64,000 nt of DNA from JAIVJG01 sp964236735 (GCA_964236735.1 CAXSFM010000019.1:1-64000), one strand, 5' to 3'; numbered from the stretch's first letter, positions 52,006 through 60,906 are shown. Program-made: numbers and translations. The notes: generated by a model from the sequence alone, not told the origin.

Positions 52006-53040
52006 ATGAGCAAATCAATCACATATTCCGACGCGGGCGTCTCGATTGACGCGGCGAACGCGGCGGTCGAGCGCATCAAGACGATGGCGCGCGGAACTTT
52101 CAACGTGCGGACGCTCTCCGAAATCGGCAGTTTCGGCGGGATGTTCGACGGCGCGTTTCCCGGCATGAGCGCGCCCGTCCTCGTCGCGTCAGCCGACGGC
52201 GTGGGGACGAAGCTGAAAATCGCGTTCCTCACCAATAAGCACGACACCATCGGGCGCGACCTCGTCAACCACTGCACGAACGACATTCTCGTGCAGGGCG
52301 CGCGCCCGCTTTTCTTTCTCGACTACGTGGCGGCGGGCGTGCTCGCGCCGGATGTGATCGTCTCAATCGTCGAAGGCGTCGCGCGCGGCTGTCGTGAAAA
52401 CGGTTGCGTGCTTTTGGGCGGCGAGACCGCCGAGATGCCCGGCATGTATGCGGCGGGCGAGTACGATGTGGCGGGTTTCATCGTCGGCATCGTGGATAAA
52501 GACAAAGTGATTGACGGCCACTCAATCGCGCCCGGTGACGTGCTGCTCGCGCTGCCTTCCGCCGGTCTTCACACCAACGGCTACTCGCTCGCGCGCAAAC
52601 TCTTCTTCGAGATTGCAGGCTACGACGCCGACACGCATCTCGATGAACTCGGCATGACCATCGGAGACGCGCTGCTGCAACCGCATCTCAGTTACCTGCC
52701 CGCGCTCACGGGGCTGCTCGACACCGGCAAGCTCAAAGGTCTCGCGCACATCACCGGCGGGGGCTTGCTGGAAAACATCCCGCGTATCCTGCCCGAAAAT
52801 ACCGCTGTCGAAATCACGCGCGGCTCGTGGCCTGTGCTTCCCGTCTTCAAAGTCATGCAGCGGCTCGGCAATGTCGCGGAAAGCGAGATGCACCGCACCT
52901 TCAACATGGGCGTCGGCATGGTCATCGTCTGCGCGCCTGCGGACGCCGCGACGATCACAGCGCATCTCTCCACGCTCAACGAAGCGTGCTATGAAATCGG
53001 GCGGGTGGTCGAAGGCGAACGCCACGTCACGCTCGTCTGA
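52006..53040 (+). CDS. purM: phosphoribosylformylglycinamidine cyclo-ligase
   Basis: This 344-residue enzyme closes the imidazole ring of AIR using ATP. Family landmarks are ITYSDAGVSIDAANAAVERI, VLVASADGVGTKLKIA, NHCTNDILVQGARPLFFLDYVA, GGETAEMPGMYAAGEYDVAGF and HITGGGLLENIPRILP. The ATG at 52006 matches family length; the open frame to 51961 overlaps the HNH gene. In many genomes purM is directly followed by purN, but here a repeat array and a DUF433/DUF5615 module lie between. Confidence 0.96.
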   Translation: MSKSITYSDAGVSIDAANAAVERIKTMARGTFNVRTLSEIGSFGGMFDGAFPGMSAPVLVASADGVGTKLKIAFLTNKHDTIGRDLVNHCTNDILVQGARPLFFLDYVAAGVLAPDVIVSIVEGVARGCRENGCVLLGGETAEMPGMYAAGEYDVAGFIVGIVDKDKVIDGHSIAPGDVLLALPSAGLHTNGYSLARKLFFEIAGYDADTHLDELGMTIGDALLQPHLSYLPALTGLLDTGKLKGLAHITGGGLLENIPRILPENTAVEITRGSWPVLPVFKVMQRLGNVAESEMHRTFNMGVGMVIVCAPADAATITAHLSTLNEACYEIGRVVEGERHVTLV

Positions 53041-53043
53041 AAG

Positions 53044-53120
53044 AGTTCAAGGTTCAAAGTTCAAGGTTCAAAGCCGGATTTCCAACTTTGAACCTTGAAC
53101 TTTGAACCTTGAACTTTCCA
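53044..53120. repeat. inverted heptamer array J (AGTTCAA family)
   Basis: AGTTCAA and GGTTCAA alternate twice at 53044-53071 and are mirrored by CTTTGAA and CCTTGAA alternating twice at 53086-53113, plus a partial unit. The arms keep the same alternation, so each pairs almost perfectly. It lies three bases after the purM stop. Confidence 0.92.
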
Positions 53121-53138
53121 TTGCATACTATCCGGGTT

Positions 53139-53351
53139 ATGAACGCACAGATTATTTCTTCAACTCCTGACGTGATGGGCGGCGCTCCGGTCTTCGCCGG
53201 GACGAGAGTGCCCGTGCAGACACTCCTCGATTATCTCAAAGGCGGCGAATCCATTGATGATTTCCTCGAAGGATTTCCGACAGTCGCCAGAGAGCAAGTC
53301 ATCGCGTTTTTGGAAGAAGCCGAAAAACAACTCATCAAAATGGTGGCGTGA
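53139..53351 (+). CDS. DUF433 protein, second copy (antitoxin-like)
   Basis: This 70-residue protein begins MNAQIISSTPDVMGGAPVFAGTRVPVQTLLDYLKGGESIDDFLEGFPTV, the DUF433 pattern, and ends in a helix. It pairs with the PIN-like gene that follows, as at 1403-2002, but the two DUF433 proteins are clearly diverged and are not recent copies. The PIN-like gene starts two bases after its stop. Confidence 0.85.
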   Translation: MNAQIISSTPDVMGGAPVFAGTRVPVQTLLDYLKGGESIDDFLEGFPTVAREQVIAFLEEAEKQLIKMVA

Positions 53352-53352
53352 C

Positions 53353-53673
53353 GTGCGGCTTCTGTTAGACGAATGTATTGATCGGCGATTGTCACAGGAG
53401 TTGGTAGGGCACTCCGTCAGAACCGTGCCGCAGATGGGCTGGGCCGGGGTGAAGAATGGAAACCTCTTAACGCTCGCAGAGGCCGAGTTCGATGTCTTCA
53501 TCACCGTTGACCGCAATCTCGCATTTCAACAAAACCTGCCGCAATTCAACATCGCTGTTTTGGTCTTGCACGCACCGTCAAACCGGCTCGTGGATTTAAG
53601 ACTTCTTGTCCCTCGAATACTTTCTTTGCTTCCCACTCTCGTTAAGGGCGTCGCGCAGAGTTTGCATTCTTAA
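53353..53673 (+). CDS. DUF5615 PIN-like protein, second copy
   Basis: The 106-residue product starts with GTG at 53353 as MRLLLDECIDRRLSQELVGHSVRTVPQMGWAGVKNG, where LDEC and VFITVDRNLAFQQNL hold the PIN-like acidic residues. The start is two bases after the DUF433 stop, so translation is coupled. An open frame further upstream overlaps DUF433 and is rejected. A role as ribonuclease toxin is inferred from the family. The module separates purM from purN. Confidence 0.82.
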   Translation: MRLLLDECIDRRLSQELVGHSVRTVPQMGWAGVKNGNLLTLAEAEFDVFITVDRNLAFQQNLPQFNIAVLVLHAPSNRLVDLRLLVPRILSLLPTLVKGVAQSLHS

Positions 53674-53698
53674 CTTCTGCTTTTGAAATTTTGAACTG

Positions 53699-54298
53699 AT
53701 GAAAATCGCCATCCTCATCTCAGGTCGCGGCTCGAATATGTCCGCGCTGGCGGACGCCGTGAACGACGGGCGTATCCCCGGCGCGTCGGTGGCCGTCGTC
53801 TTGAGCGACCATGCGACGGCTGCCGGTTTGCGGCACGCGGCGGAGAGAGGCATCGAAGTGCTCGCCATCGAGCGTCGCGGGCGGGCGCGCGAGGAACACG
53901 AGCGGGAAATCATCGCGGCGTTGCGCGAGCGCGGAGTCGAACTCGTCTGCCTCGCCGGTTTCATGCGCCTGCTCTCGCCATATTTTATCGAAGCTTTTCG
54001 CGGACGCATCTTAAATATTCACCCGTCGCTCTTGCCCGCCTTTCCCGGCCTCGACGCGCAAGGCCAGGCCATCGCGCACGGCGTCAGAGTCTCCGGCTGC
54101 ACCGTCCACTTTGTTGACGAGAGCCTCGACGGCGGCCCCATCATCACGCAGCGCGTCGTCGCGGTTCACGAAGACGACACGCCCGACACGCTCGCCGCGC
54201 GCATCCTCCGCGAAGAGCATCGCGCCTACGCGGAAGCCCTCGCGCTCGTCGTCAGCGGCGATTACGAAATCACGGGGCGGCGCGTTATCAAGAAATAG
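53699..54298 (+). CDS. purN: phosphoribosylglycinamide formyltransferase
   Basis: The 199-residue enzyme formylates GAR with 10-formyl-tetrahydrofolate in purine synthesis. The N terminus MKIAILISGRGSNMSALADAV is typical, with LVCLAGFMRLLSPYFIEAF and the active-site set ILNIHPSLLPAFPGLDAQGQAIAHGVRVSGCTVHFVDESLDGGPII (Asn, His and Asp). Length fits PurN. It is probably in the same transcript as purM and the PIN-like module. Confidence 0.96.
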   Translation: MKIAILISGRGSNMSALADAVNDGRIPGASVAVVLSDHATAAGLRHAAERGIEVLAIERRGRAREEHEREIIAALRERGVELVCLAGFMRLLSPYFIEAFRGRILNIHPSLLPAFPGLDAQGQAIAHGVRVSGCTVHFVDESLDGGPIITQRVVAVHEDDTPDTLAARILREEHRAYAEALALVVSGDYEITGRRVIKK

Positions 54299-54402
54299 TT
54301 CAAAGTTTAAGGTTCAAAGTTCAAAGCTCAGATAATTCAGAGTTCGAGGTTATGGGCAAAGGTTTTGACTTTGAACTTTGAACTTTGAACCTTAAACTCA
54401 CA
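54297..54402. repeat. inverted heptamer array K (AGTTCAA family)
   Basis: AGTTCAA, AGTTTAA, GGTTCAA and AGTTCAA at 54297-54324 face ACTTTGA (three), ACCTTAA and ACTCACA at 54368-54402. The spacer is about 43 bases. The array begins at the purN stop and ends four bases before the tyrS start. Confidence 0.9.
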
Positions 54403-54405
54403 TCC

Positions 54406-55626
54406 ATGACGATTGACGAGCAACTGGCATTCTTACGCAAAGGCACGACGGAGATTATTCGCGAGGAAGATTTACGCGCGAAGTTGGAGCGGAGCGCACG
54501 CACCGGCGTGCCGCTCAGGGTAAAACTCGGAGCCGACCCGACCGCGCCGGACATTCATCTCGGCCACACGGTTGTCATCCATCGCCTGCGCGCGTTTCAG
54601 GAACTCGGCCACACGGTTATTTTCCTCATCGGCGATTTCACGGGACTCATCGGCGATCCGTCCGGCAAGAGCGCGACGCGCCCGCAACTGACGCGCGAGG
54701 AAATTAACGCTAACGCTGAGACGTACAAGAAACAAATCTTCAAGCTGCTCGACCCCGACAAAACTGAAATTCGTTTTAACTCCGAATGGATGGACGCGCT
54801 CGGCTCGGACGGTTTCATCCGTCTCGCCTCGCACGTCACGGTCAAGCAGATTTTAGAGCGCGAGGATTTCGCCAAGCGCATCAGCGAGGAGCGTCCCGTC
54901 GCGCTCCATGAGCTACTCTATCCGCTCGTGCAGGCTTACGATTCGGTCGCGCTCAAGGCGGACGTGGAACTCGGCGGAACGGATCAGAAATTCAATCTCC
55001 TGATGGGCCGTAACCTCCAACGCGAGTACGGGCAGAAGCCGCAGGTCTGCATCATCACGCCGCTTCTCGAAGGCACGGACGGCGTCAACAAGATGTCGAA
55101 GTCGCTCGGCAATTACATCGGCATAGACGAACCCGCGCAGGAGATGTTCGGCAAGATTATGTCCATCTCGGACGAGCTGATGTGGCGTTACTATGAACTT
55201 CTGACAGACGCGAGCGTTGATGAGATCGCCGTGATGCGTGCGCTGTCTTCAGGCGGTGAGCATAACGCGCGTGACTTCAAGGTCGGCCTCGCCAAACGCA
55301 TCATCACGGACTTTCATTCCAGGTCAGTGGCAGACTCTGCTGAGGAAGAGTTCGTCCGCATGTTTCGTAATAAGGAAACACCGGACGAGGTAGAAGTACA
55401 TACTCTTCCTTCCAACTACCCTCAAGGTTGGGATTTATCTTTCTTGCTGGTTACTGTTGGATTAGCAAGCTCAAAATCCGAAGCGCGTAGATTGATTCAA
55501 CAAGGTGGTGTGTATATTGATGGTGAACGGCAGGCAATAGCTGTTTCCGTGACACTCTGGAAACCCAAAATGTCAGCTTTACTCAAAGTTGGCAAACGAC
55601 GCTTTGTCCGCGTCAACTTCACGTAA
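54406..55626 (+). CDS. tyrS: tyrosyl-tRNA synthetase
   Basis: This 406-residue class I synthetase charges tRNA-Tyr. It has the HIGH-type motif DIHLGHTVVIHRL, GGTDQKFNLLMGR, KMSKSLGNYIGI and a C-terminal S4 domain (from about residue 335; GLASSKSEARRLIQQGGVYIDGE). The 3' part is odd: from about 55316 the codons turn AT-rich (46% GC over 55381-55620 by hand count versus 63-65% in two counted upstream lines). The reading frame stays intact. This suggests that the S4-encoding end came by recombination. The ATG at 54406 follows array K with no ribosome binding site. Confidence 0.94.
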   Translation: MTIDEQLAFLRKGTTEIIREEDLRAKLERSARTGVPLRVKLGADPTAPDIHLGHTVVIHRLRAFQELGHTVIFLIGDFTGLIGDPSGKSATRPQLTREEINANAETYKKQIFKLLDPDKTEIRFNSEWMDALGSDGFIRLASHVTVKQILEREDFAKRISEERPVALHELLYPLVQAYDSVALKADVELGGTDQKFNLLMGRNLQREYGQKPQVCIITPLLEGTDGVNKMSKSLGNYIGIDEPAQEMFGKIMSISDELMWRYYELLTDASVDEIAVMRALSSGGEHNARDFKVGLAKRIITDFHSRSVADSAEEEFVRMFRNKETPDEVEVHTLPSNYPQGWDLSFLLVTVGLASSKSEARRLIQQGGVYIDGERQAIAVSVTLWKPKMSALLKVGKRRFVRVNFT

Positions 55627-55640
55627 AGGAGTTAAAAACT

Positions 55641-56084
55641 ATGTCTGAAGATAACAAGGCTTTTATCCGTCGCTGGTTTGAAGAGGTCTGGAACAAGGGA
55701 CGCGAGGAAGCGATTGACGAGATGTTCGCGGAGGACGGCGTGGCTTACGGATTGTCGGGCGACGATAACGAACCTCTGCGCGGGCCAGCCGGCTTCAAGC
55801 CTTTCTTCCGGCAGTTCCGCGCGGCGTTCCCCGACATCGAGGTGGTCGTCGAAGACACGGTCTGCGAAGGCGACAAGGTCGCGGCGCGCTGCACCGTGCG
55901 CGCCAAGCACCACGGCGACACGCTGGGATTTGCGGCGACGCACCGGCAGATGGAGATCACAGGGACAGGCATCGCGCGCGTCCGCGACGGCAAGATGGTC
56001 GAGGTGTGGAACAACTTCGACTTCATAAGCATGTACCGGCAACTCGGCGTGCTCCGTCTGGATGCCGCCGATCCGGGCGAGTAG
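55641..56084 (+). CDS. SnoaL-like polyketide cyclase fold protein
   Basis: This 147-residue protein has the alpha+beta-barrel SnoaL-like fold (ester cyclase subgroup): FIRRWFEEVWNKGREEAIDEMFAEDGV, GPAGFKPFFRQFRAAFPDIEVVVEDTVCEGDKVAARCTVRAKHHG and WNNFDFISMYRQLG. The cavity binds small hydrophobic molecules, and no catalytic role can be fixed. AAAGGAG lies upstream. It follows tyrS closely on the same strand. Confidence 0.85.
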   Translation: MSEDNKAFIRRWFEEVWNKGREEAIDEMFAEDGVAYGLSGDDNEPLRGPAGFKPFFRQFRAAFPDIEVVVEDTVCEGDKVAARCTVRAKHHGDTLGFAATHRQMEITGTGIARVRDGKMVEVWNNFDFISMYRQLGVLRLDAADPGE

Positions 56085-56163
56085 GAATGTCCATGCGCCC
56101 GTACGAGAGACAAGCCACAAACTCACAAACGCATCTTAACAATAACGAACGGAGAAGTTTGAC

Positions 56164-57120
56164 GTGAAAAAAACCCTCGCGGTCTTCATCCTCGCACTCG
56201 TCTGCGCCTCGACCTCTCTCGCGCAGAAATTGCACAAGCCCGAAGAATATTTGGCACGCGCCGTCACGCGACAGAAAGCGGGCGACGTGACCGGCGCGCT
56301 GGCCGACATAGACAGCGCCATCAATCTCTTGCCGAAGTACGCCGCCGCCTATGTTCTTCGCGGCAAAATTAAAAAGGATGCGGGCGATGCGACGGGCGCG
56401 CTCGCTGATTTCTCACGCGCTCTTGAACTCACCCCGAACGAGCCGCTGGCGTATTACAATCGCGGCTTCATGCGCCTTGAGCAGAAGGATTACGACGGAG
56501 CTATCAGCGACTTTGACAAGACGCTCGCGCTCCAGCCCAATCTGGCTATCGTCTTCACTAACCGCGCCGATGCCAAACGCGCGAAGGGCGATCTGGACGG
56601 CGCGCTCGCAGACTATACGAAGGCCATCGAGAGCAAGCCGGACACGCCGGACGCCTTCTACGGTCGCGGCATCATTTATCAGTTGAAGGGCGAGCCGGCG
56701 AAGGCCGTCGCCAATTTCGACAAGAGCATCGAGTTGAACTCGCAGGTGGCAGATGTGTACTTCAACCGCGCCGTGGCGCGTGGCGCGGCGGGCGACGCGG
56801 AAGGCGCTATTAACGACTATGGCAAGGTCATCGAAATGGAGCCGCGCAACGCGGAGGCTTATCAGGCTCGCGGCAACGTGCGTCTCGACAAGGGCGACGT
56901 GGAGAACGCCGTAGCCGACTTCAACCACGCCATCGAGATCGCACCGCAACTGGCCGGAGCTTATGCCGCGCGCGGACTCGCGCGTCTCCGGCTCGGCCTC
57001 GATGACGAGGCGCAGAAAGATTTCGACCGCGCTCTCGAACTCGACAAGAGTTTGAAAGACTGGCTCGAACAGAGCATCCGTTACGTGAAATATCAGCGCG
57101 CAAAAAAGATGGACAAGTAA
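56164..57120 (+). CDS. secreted tetratricopeptide repeat protein
   Basis: This 318-residue protein has a signal peptide (TLAVFILALVCASTSLAQ) and about eight TPR units, for example EYLARAVTRQKAGDVTGALADIDSAINLLPKYAAAYVLRGKIKKD and subsequent repeats with the ALADFSRAL and AVADFNHAI pattern. It would be periplasmic or outer-membrane associated and serve as a scaffold. GTG is the start, supported by CGGAGAAG. No partner can be named. Confidence 0.9.
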   Translation: MKKTLAVFILALVCASTSLAQKLHKPEEYLARAVTRQKAGDVTGALADIDSAINLLPKYAAAYVLRGKIKKDAGDATGALADFSRALELTPNEPLAYYNRGFMRLEQKDYDGAISDFDKTLALQPNLAIVFTNRADAKRAKGDLDGALADYTKAIESKPDTPDAFYGRGIIYQLKGEPAKAVANFDKSIELNSQVADVYFNRAVARGAAGDAEGAINDYGKVIEMEPRNAEAYQARGNVRLDKGDVENAVADFNHAIEIAPQLAGAYAARGLARLRLGLDDEAQKDFDRALELDKSLKDWLEQSIRYVKYQRAKKMDK

Positions 57121-57182
57121 CGATTGATGAGCGAGACGAAGTCAAGGCTTTACTATTTTCGTCGAACACTTCTCTAAATCTC

Positions 57183-58004
57183 ATGTCGCCAGCCATCACC
57201 ACAGACGAAATTTTAATCATCGAGACGCCGGAGCGCGTGCCTCTGCATTTCGCGCTGGCGTCCATCGGCAATCGTTTTCTGGCCTGCGCGTTCGACCATT
57301 TTTTGCAACTTATCGTCATCGCGCTCGTCGCCGCCGTCTTCGTCTGGACGGGCAATCACATCGGTCTCTACGAGCGCGTGAAGGACGCGCCGAAGTGGGT
57401 GCTGGCGCTGTTGCTGCTCGCGGTCTTTCTCATCTGGTCGGGTTACTTCGTCGTCTTCGAGTGGTTGTGGAACGGGCAGACGCCGGGCAAGCGTTGGTTG
57501 AAACTTCGCGTCATCCGAGAGGACGGGCGACCCGTCACTTTCTGGGAAGCAGCGGCGCGCAATCTGCTCCGTATCTTCGACATGGAGCCGTTTCCTTTTT
57601 ACTCGGTCGGCCTCGTCTGCGTCTTCGTGAGCGGGAGCGACCAGCGCATCGGCGATATGGTGGCGGGCACGGTCGTCGTGCGCGAGCGCGAGGATCAAGC
57701 GCCGACGTTCGATCAAGTCTTCGCCGCGCCGACGAGCGACGCCGCGCTCCGCCGCACGTTCAAGCCCGTGCCCTTCACGGCGCAGTTGAGCGCGCTAACC
57801 GAGCGCGAGATCGAAGTCGTCGAAGCGTACCTGCGCCGCCGTTGGGATTTGACGGACGCGACCCGTCAATGGATGGCTTGGCGAGTGGCGACGCCCGTCC
57901 TCTACAAAATCCGTCCCGTCTTTGACCCCGCCACGTTCACCTACGAAGGCTTCCTCGAAGAACTGCTCCACCGCTACCACGCCGAGCGACGCTTCACGGA
58001 TTGA
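57183..58004 (+). CDS. RDD family membrane protein
   Basis: This 273-residue protein has three to four hydrophobic segments (FDHFLQLIVIALVAAVFVW, WVLALLLLAVFLIWSGYFVVFEWLW, FYSVGLVCVFV). The RDD signature is present in modified form: FALASIGNRFLACAFDHFLQ at the N terminus, then NGQTPGKRWLKLRVIREDGRPVTFWEAAARNLLRIFD. RDD proteins are of uncertain function, often associated with MoxR/DUF58/SpoIIM modules; here they are scattered over about 30 kb. Confidence 0.85.
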   Translation: MSPAITTDEILIIETPERVPLHFALASIGNRFLACAFDHFLQLIVIALVAAVFVWTGNHIGLYERVKDAPKWVLALLLLAVFLIWSGYFVVFEWLWNGQTPGKRWLKLRVIREDGRPVTFWEAAARNLLRIFDMEPFPFYSVGLVCVFVSGSDQRIGDMVAGTVVVREREDQAPTFDQVFAAPTSDAALRRTFKPVPFTAQLSALTEREIEVVEAYLRRRWDLTDATRQWMAWRVATPVLYKIRPVFDPATFTYEGFLEELLHRYHAERRFTD

Positions 58005-58129
58005 ACTCATAGACGAAAAGAAAATCCCACGCCGTGCTTATTGAGAGCGGCGACGTGAGATGGGCTGTCTGTTGTTTGAACGATGAAGAATCTTGTTTGC
58101 GCGTCAACACGCGAACGTCCCTGACCGTC

Positions 58130-59485
58130 TCACTTGCTGCGCCATTCAACAGGGAAGAGCGTGCCGGCCTTCTCCGGGTCGAGTTTCACGCCGACGAGAG
58201 AAGCTGCGTGCGCCAGTACGGGATCACGTTTCGCGGCCATGTCTGCAGGCGTCGGTAACGTGATCTCATCCGGCGTCACGCCGGTCTGCTCAAGGCTCTT
58301 ACCATCGGACATAATCACGTCTGCATCCGTAATGCTGACGCCATAAAATGCCACTGTATCAACTCCTATTTGGTGATTGAAAAAGCGACTCTCCATCACT
58401 TTGCCCATGCTCCGGTCGCCGATGACCGTGCCCCTTTTTTCGAGTTGCATGAGGCGCGCGAACACCTCCGACGATGAGGCGGATTCGCTGTCAACGATGA
58501 CGACGATTGATCCTTTGAATGCTTTCTCGCCGCGTGTTTTCGCCAACATCGGTTTCATCTCTTTGCGCCCTTGACGGTCGGCGATTCTCACGTCGTGATC
58601 GAAGACGTTGGAGACGAGCCGCGTCAATGTCTGGATAGCGCCGCCGCCGTTGCCGCGTAGGTCGAGCACCAGCGCCTTGTGTTTTCTGGCCTTGCCCATG
58701 AGGTCGTCCACTTCCGCATCCTGCAAATCGAACTGCGGCATCTTCCAGATAAAAAGGTCTTCTCCGAGTTCCACATAACGCTGGCGATGCAGGCGATCTT
58801 CGTTCTCCGATTCGCGCATGAGTTCGAATATGTCACTGCTCGCCAAGTCCAGCACGAGCTTGCCCTGCTCCACCTTCGCCATCACATCTTGCTGCTGCTC
58901 TTTGCCATCCGGTTTGTGGATCACGATTCTCATCCCGGATTGTGGTCGCAGTGAATAGTAAACGTATTTTATCTTCCAGAGGTTGTCGCGCGTCGGCCCG
59001 TAGTCGTCCACCGTCCAGACTTCATCGCCGGGATGAATGCCTTTCTTGTCGGCGTCGCTGTTGGGCCTGACCGCCGAGACGTAACAGCTTTCGCCGATCA
59101 TCTGCATCTGCCACCCATAGTCCACGCGCGAGGGGCGCGAAGGCGGCACAAAGTAGAGATGCGAATCGTTGAAGTCAACGAGCGTCTGCGCGATGATGCT
59201 GAGTGCCTGACCGAGCGATGATGTCGTCTTGATTTTTTCCTCAGCCGTTTTGAAACGCGCTTCCAGGTCAATGCCGTGAAAATTCACGTCGTAATAATTT
59301 TTCGCGATGTCGCTTTTAATAGCATTCAGCATCACGCGTGCGCGCTCGCTGTTAGTGCCGCTGATTTTCCGCTCCTGCGCCTGCGAGACGAAGAGCGCCG
59401 ACGTGAAAAACAAGACGAGCGGCAAGCGGCAAGCGACGAAGACACCGGCGCGCACGCCTGTACGAGGGGACGTGGAAAATTTCAT
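58130..59485 (-). CDS. S41-family (C-terminal processing-like) peptidase
   Basis: The 451-residue exported protease has a signal peptide (LPLVLFFTSALFVSQAQ), an N-terminal helical domain, a PDZ-like part (YVSAVRPNSDADKKGIHPGDEVWTVDDYG, about 133-161) and the S41 domain with ALVLDLRGNGGGAIQTL, SESASSSEVFARLM (nucleophile Ser) and GDRSMGKVMES (general-base Lys). It is close to tail-specific or S41B peptidases, but the exact target is unknown. It is a single gene convergent with the RDD gene. Confidence 0.88.
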   Translation of the reverse strand: MKFSTSPRTGVRAGVFVACRLPLVLFFTSALFVSQAQERKISGTNSERARVMLNAIKSDIAKNYYDVNFHGIDLEARFKTAEEKIKTTSSLGQALSIIAQTLVDFNDSHLYFVPPSRPSRVDYGWQMQMIGESCYVSAVRPNSDADKKGIHPGDEVWTVDDYGPTRDNLWKIKYVYYSLRPQSGMRIVIHKPDGKEQQQDVMAKVEQGKLVLDLASSDIFELMRESENEDRLHRQRYVELGEDLFIWKMPQFDLQDAEVDDLMGKARKHKALVLDLRGNGGGAIQTLTRLVSNVFDHDVRIADRQGRKEMKPMLAKTRGEKAFKGSIVVIVDSESASSSEVFARLMQLEKRGTVIGDRSMGKVMESRFFNHQIGVDTVAFYGVSITDADVIMSDGKSLEQTGVTPDEITLPTPADMAAKRDPVLAHAASLVGVKLDPEKAGTLFPVEWRSK

Positions 59486-59716
59486 TGGATTTTGATGCTC
59501 CTTAGAAAAGCTGTGAAGGTTTAATTTTACCTCTGGCCTTGTGTGATGAGTCCCGGAGAACTCTGCCGGAACGGACGCAGATTAACACTAAACGATTCAC
59601 ACGGTAAAGACCTTTTGCGACCATATCCCGCGCAAATTGACGCCTCCTCAAATGCTCGGCTACACTGCTCTGTTCGACGGAACGTAGATTTTTCATTGAA
59701 GAGGATTCTTAAAATT

Positions 59717-60898
59717 ATGTCTCAAGATATTTTTATACTGGGCGGCAAGCGGACGCCGATGACGCAGTACGTCGGCGCGTTGAAAGATGTGAAGGCGATT
59801 GATCTGGGCGCGACCGCGGCGCGCGGCGCGTTGGAAGCGACGGGCGTCGAGGCGAGCGAGATTGACCACACCGTCTTCGGCAACGCGCTGCAAACTTCGG
59901 GCGATGCGATTTACGGCGCGCGCCACGTCGCTTTGAAAGCGGGCGTGCCGGTGGATCGCCCCGCCTTGACCGTCAATCGCCTGTGCGGCAGCGGCATTCA
60001 ATCCATCATCAACGGCGCGCAGATGATCATGCTCGACGAGGCGCGCAATGCCCTCGTCGGCGGGATGGAATCAATGAGCATGGCTCCGCACGTTATCTAC
60101 GGCGCGCGCAGCGGGTTCGCGCTCGGACAGGGCAAACTCGAAGACAGTTTGATGGTCGCGCTGCTTGATACTTACTGCAACACGACGATGGCGGGGACGG
60201 CTGAGAATCTTGCGCGCCGCTACGAAATCTCGCGCGAGGATCAGGACAAGTACGCGCTCCGCTCGCAGCAGGAAGCCAAGCGCGCGCAGGATGCCGGCGT
60301 CTTCGCCGAAGAGATCGTGCCCGTTGAAGTGAAGACGCGCAAAGGCGTCAAGGTCGTTGACGCGGACGATCATCTGCGCCCCGACACGACGCTCGAAATT
60401 CTCGCCAAGCTTCCGACCGCGTTTAGCAAGGACGGCTTCGTCACGGCGGGCAACGCCTCCGGTATCGTGGACGGCGCGGCGGCGCTCGTCATCGCGGGCG
60501 CGGATTACGTTAAAGAGCGCGACTTGAAACCGCGCGGGCGCATTGTCAGTTGGGCTTACGCGGGCGTCGAGCCGGATGTGATGGGCATCGGCCCCGTGCC
60601 CGCGATTCGCAAGGCTTTGGAGAAGGCGAATCTCAAGCTCGCGGACATTGATCTCGTCGAAGTCAACGAGGCATTCGCGGGGCAGTATCTCGCGGTGGAA
60701 AAAGAATTGGGACTCGACCGCGCGCGCACAAACGTCAACGGCGGAGCCATCGCGCTCGGCCACCCGCTCGCCGCATCGGGCACACGCATCGTGCTCACCG
60801 CCTTAAACGAACTGCACCGGCGCGGCGCGCGTTACGCGCTCGCTTCGGCCTGCATCGGCGGCGGCCAGGGCATCGCGATTATTTTCGAGCGCGCGTAA
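59717..60898 (+). CDS. thiolase (acetyl-CoA C-acetyltransferase type)
   Basis: This 393-residue thiolase joins or splits acyl-CoA and acetyl-CoA. The nucleophile is in TVNRLCGSGIQSIINGAQM, the conserved NEAFAGQYLAV, the His in GGAIALGHPLAASGTRI and the second Cys in ASACIGGGQGIAI. Length fits AtoB/PhaA-type enzymes. The ATG at 59717 begins MSQDIFILGGKRTPMTQ; a longer open frame adds an unconserved segment. No other fatty acid or polyhydroxybutyrate genes are adjacent. Confidence 0.93.
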   Translation: MSQDIFILGGKRTPMTQYVGALKDVKAIDLGATAARGALEATGVEASEIDHTVFGNALQTSGDAIYGARHVALKAGVPVDRPALTVNRLCGSGIQSIINGAQMIMLDEARNALVGGMESMSMAPHVIYGARSGFALGQGKLEDSLMVALLDTYCNTTMAGTAENLARRYEISREDQDKYALRSQQEAKRAQDAGVFAEEIVPVEVKTRKGVKVVDADDHLRPDTTLEILAKLPTAFSKDGFVTAGNASGIVDGAAALVIAGADYVKERDLKPRGRIVSWAYAGVEPDVMGIGPVPAIRKALEKANLKLADIDLVEVNEAFAGQYLAVEKELGLDRARTNVNGGAIALGHPLAASGTRIVLTALNELHRRGARYALASACIGGGQGIAIIFERA

Positions 60899-60906
60899 AA
60901 TTTTTC

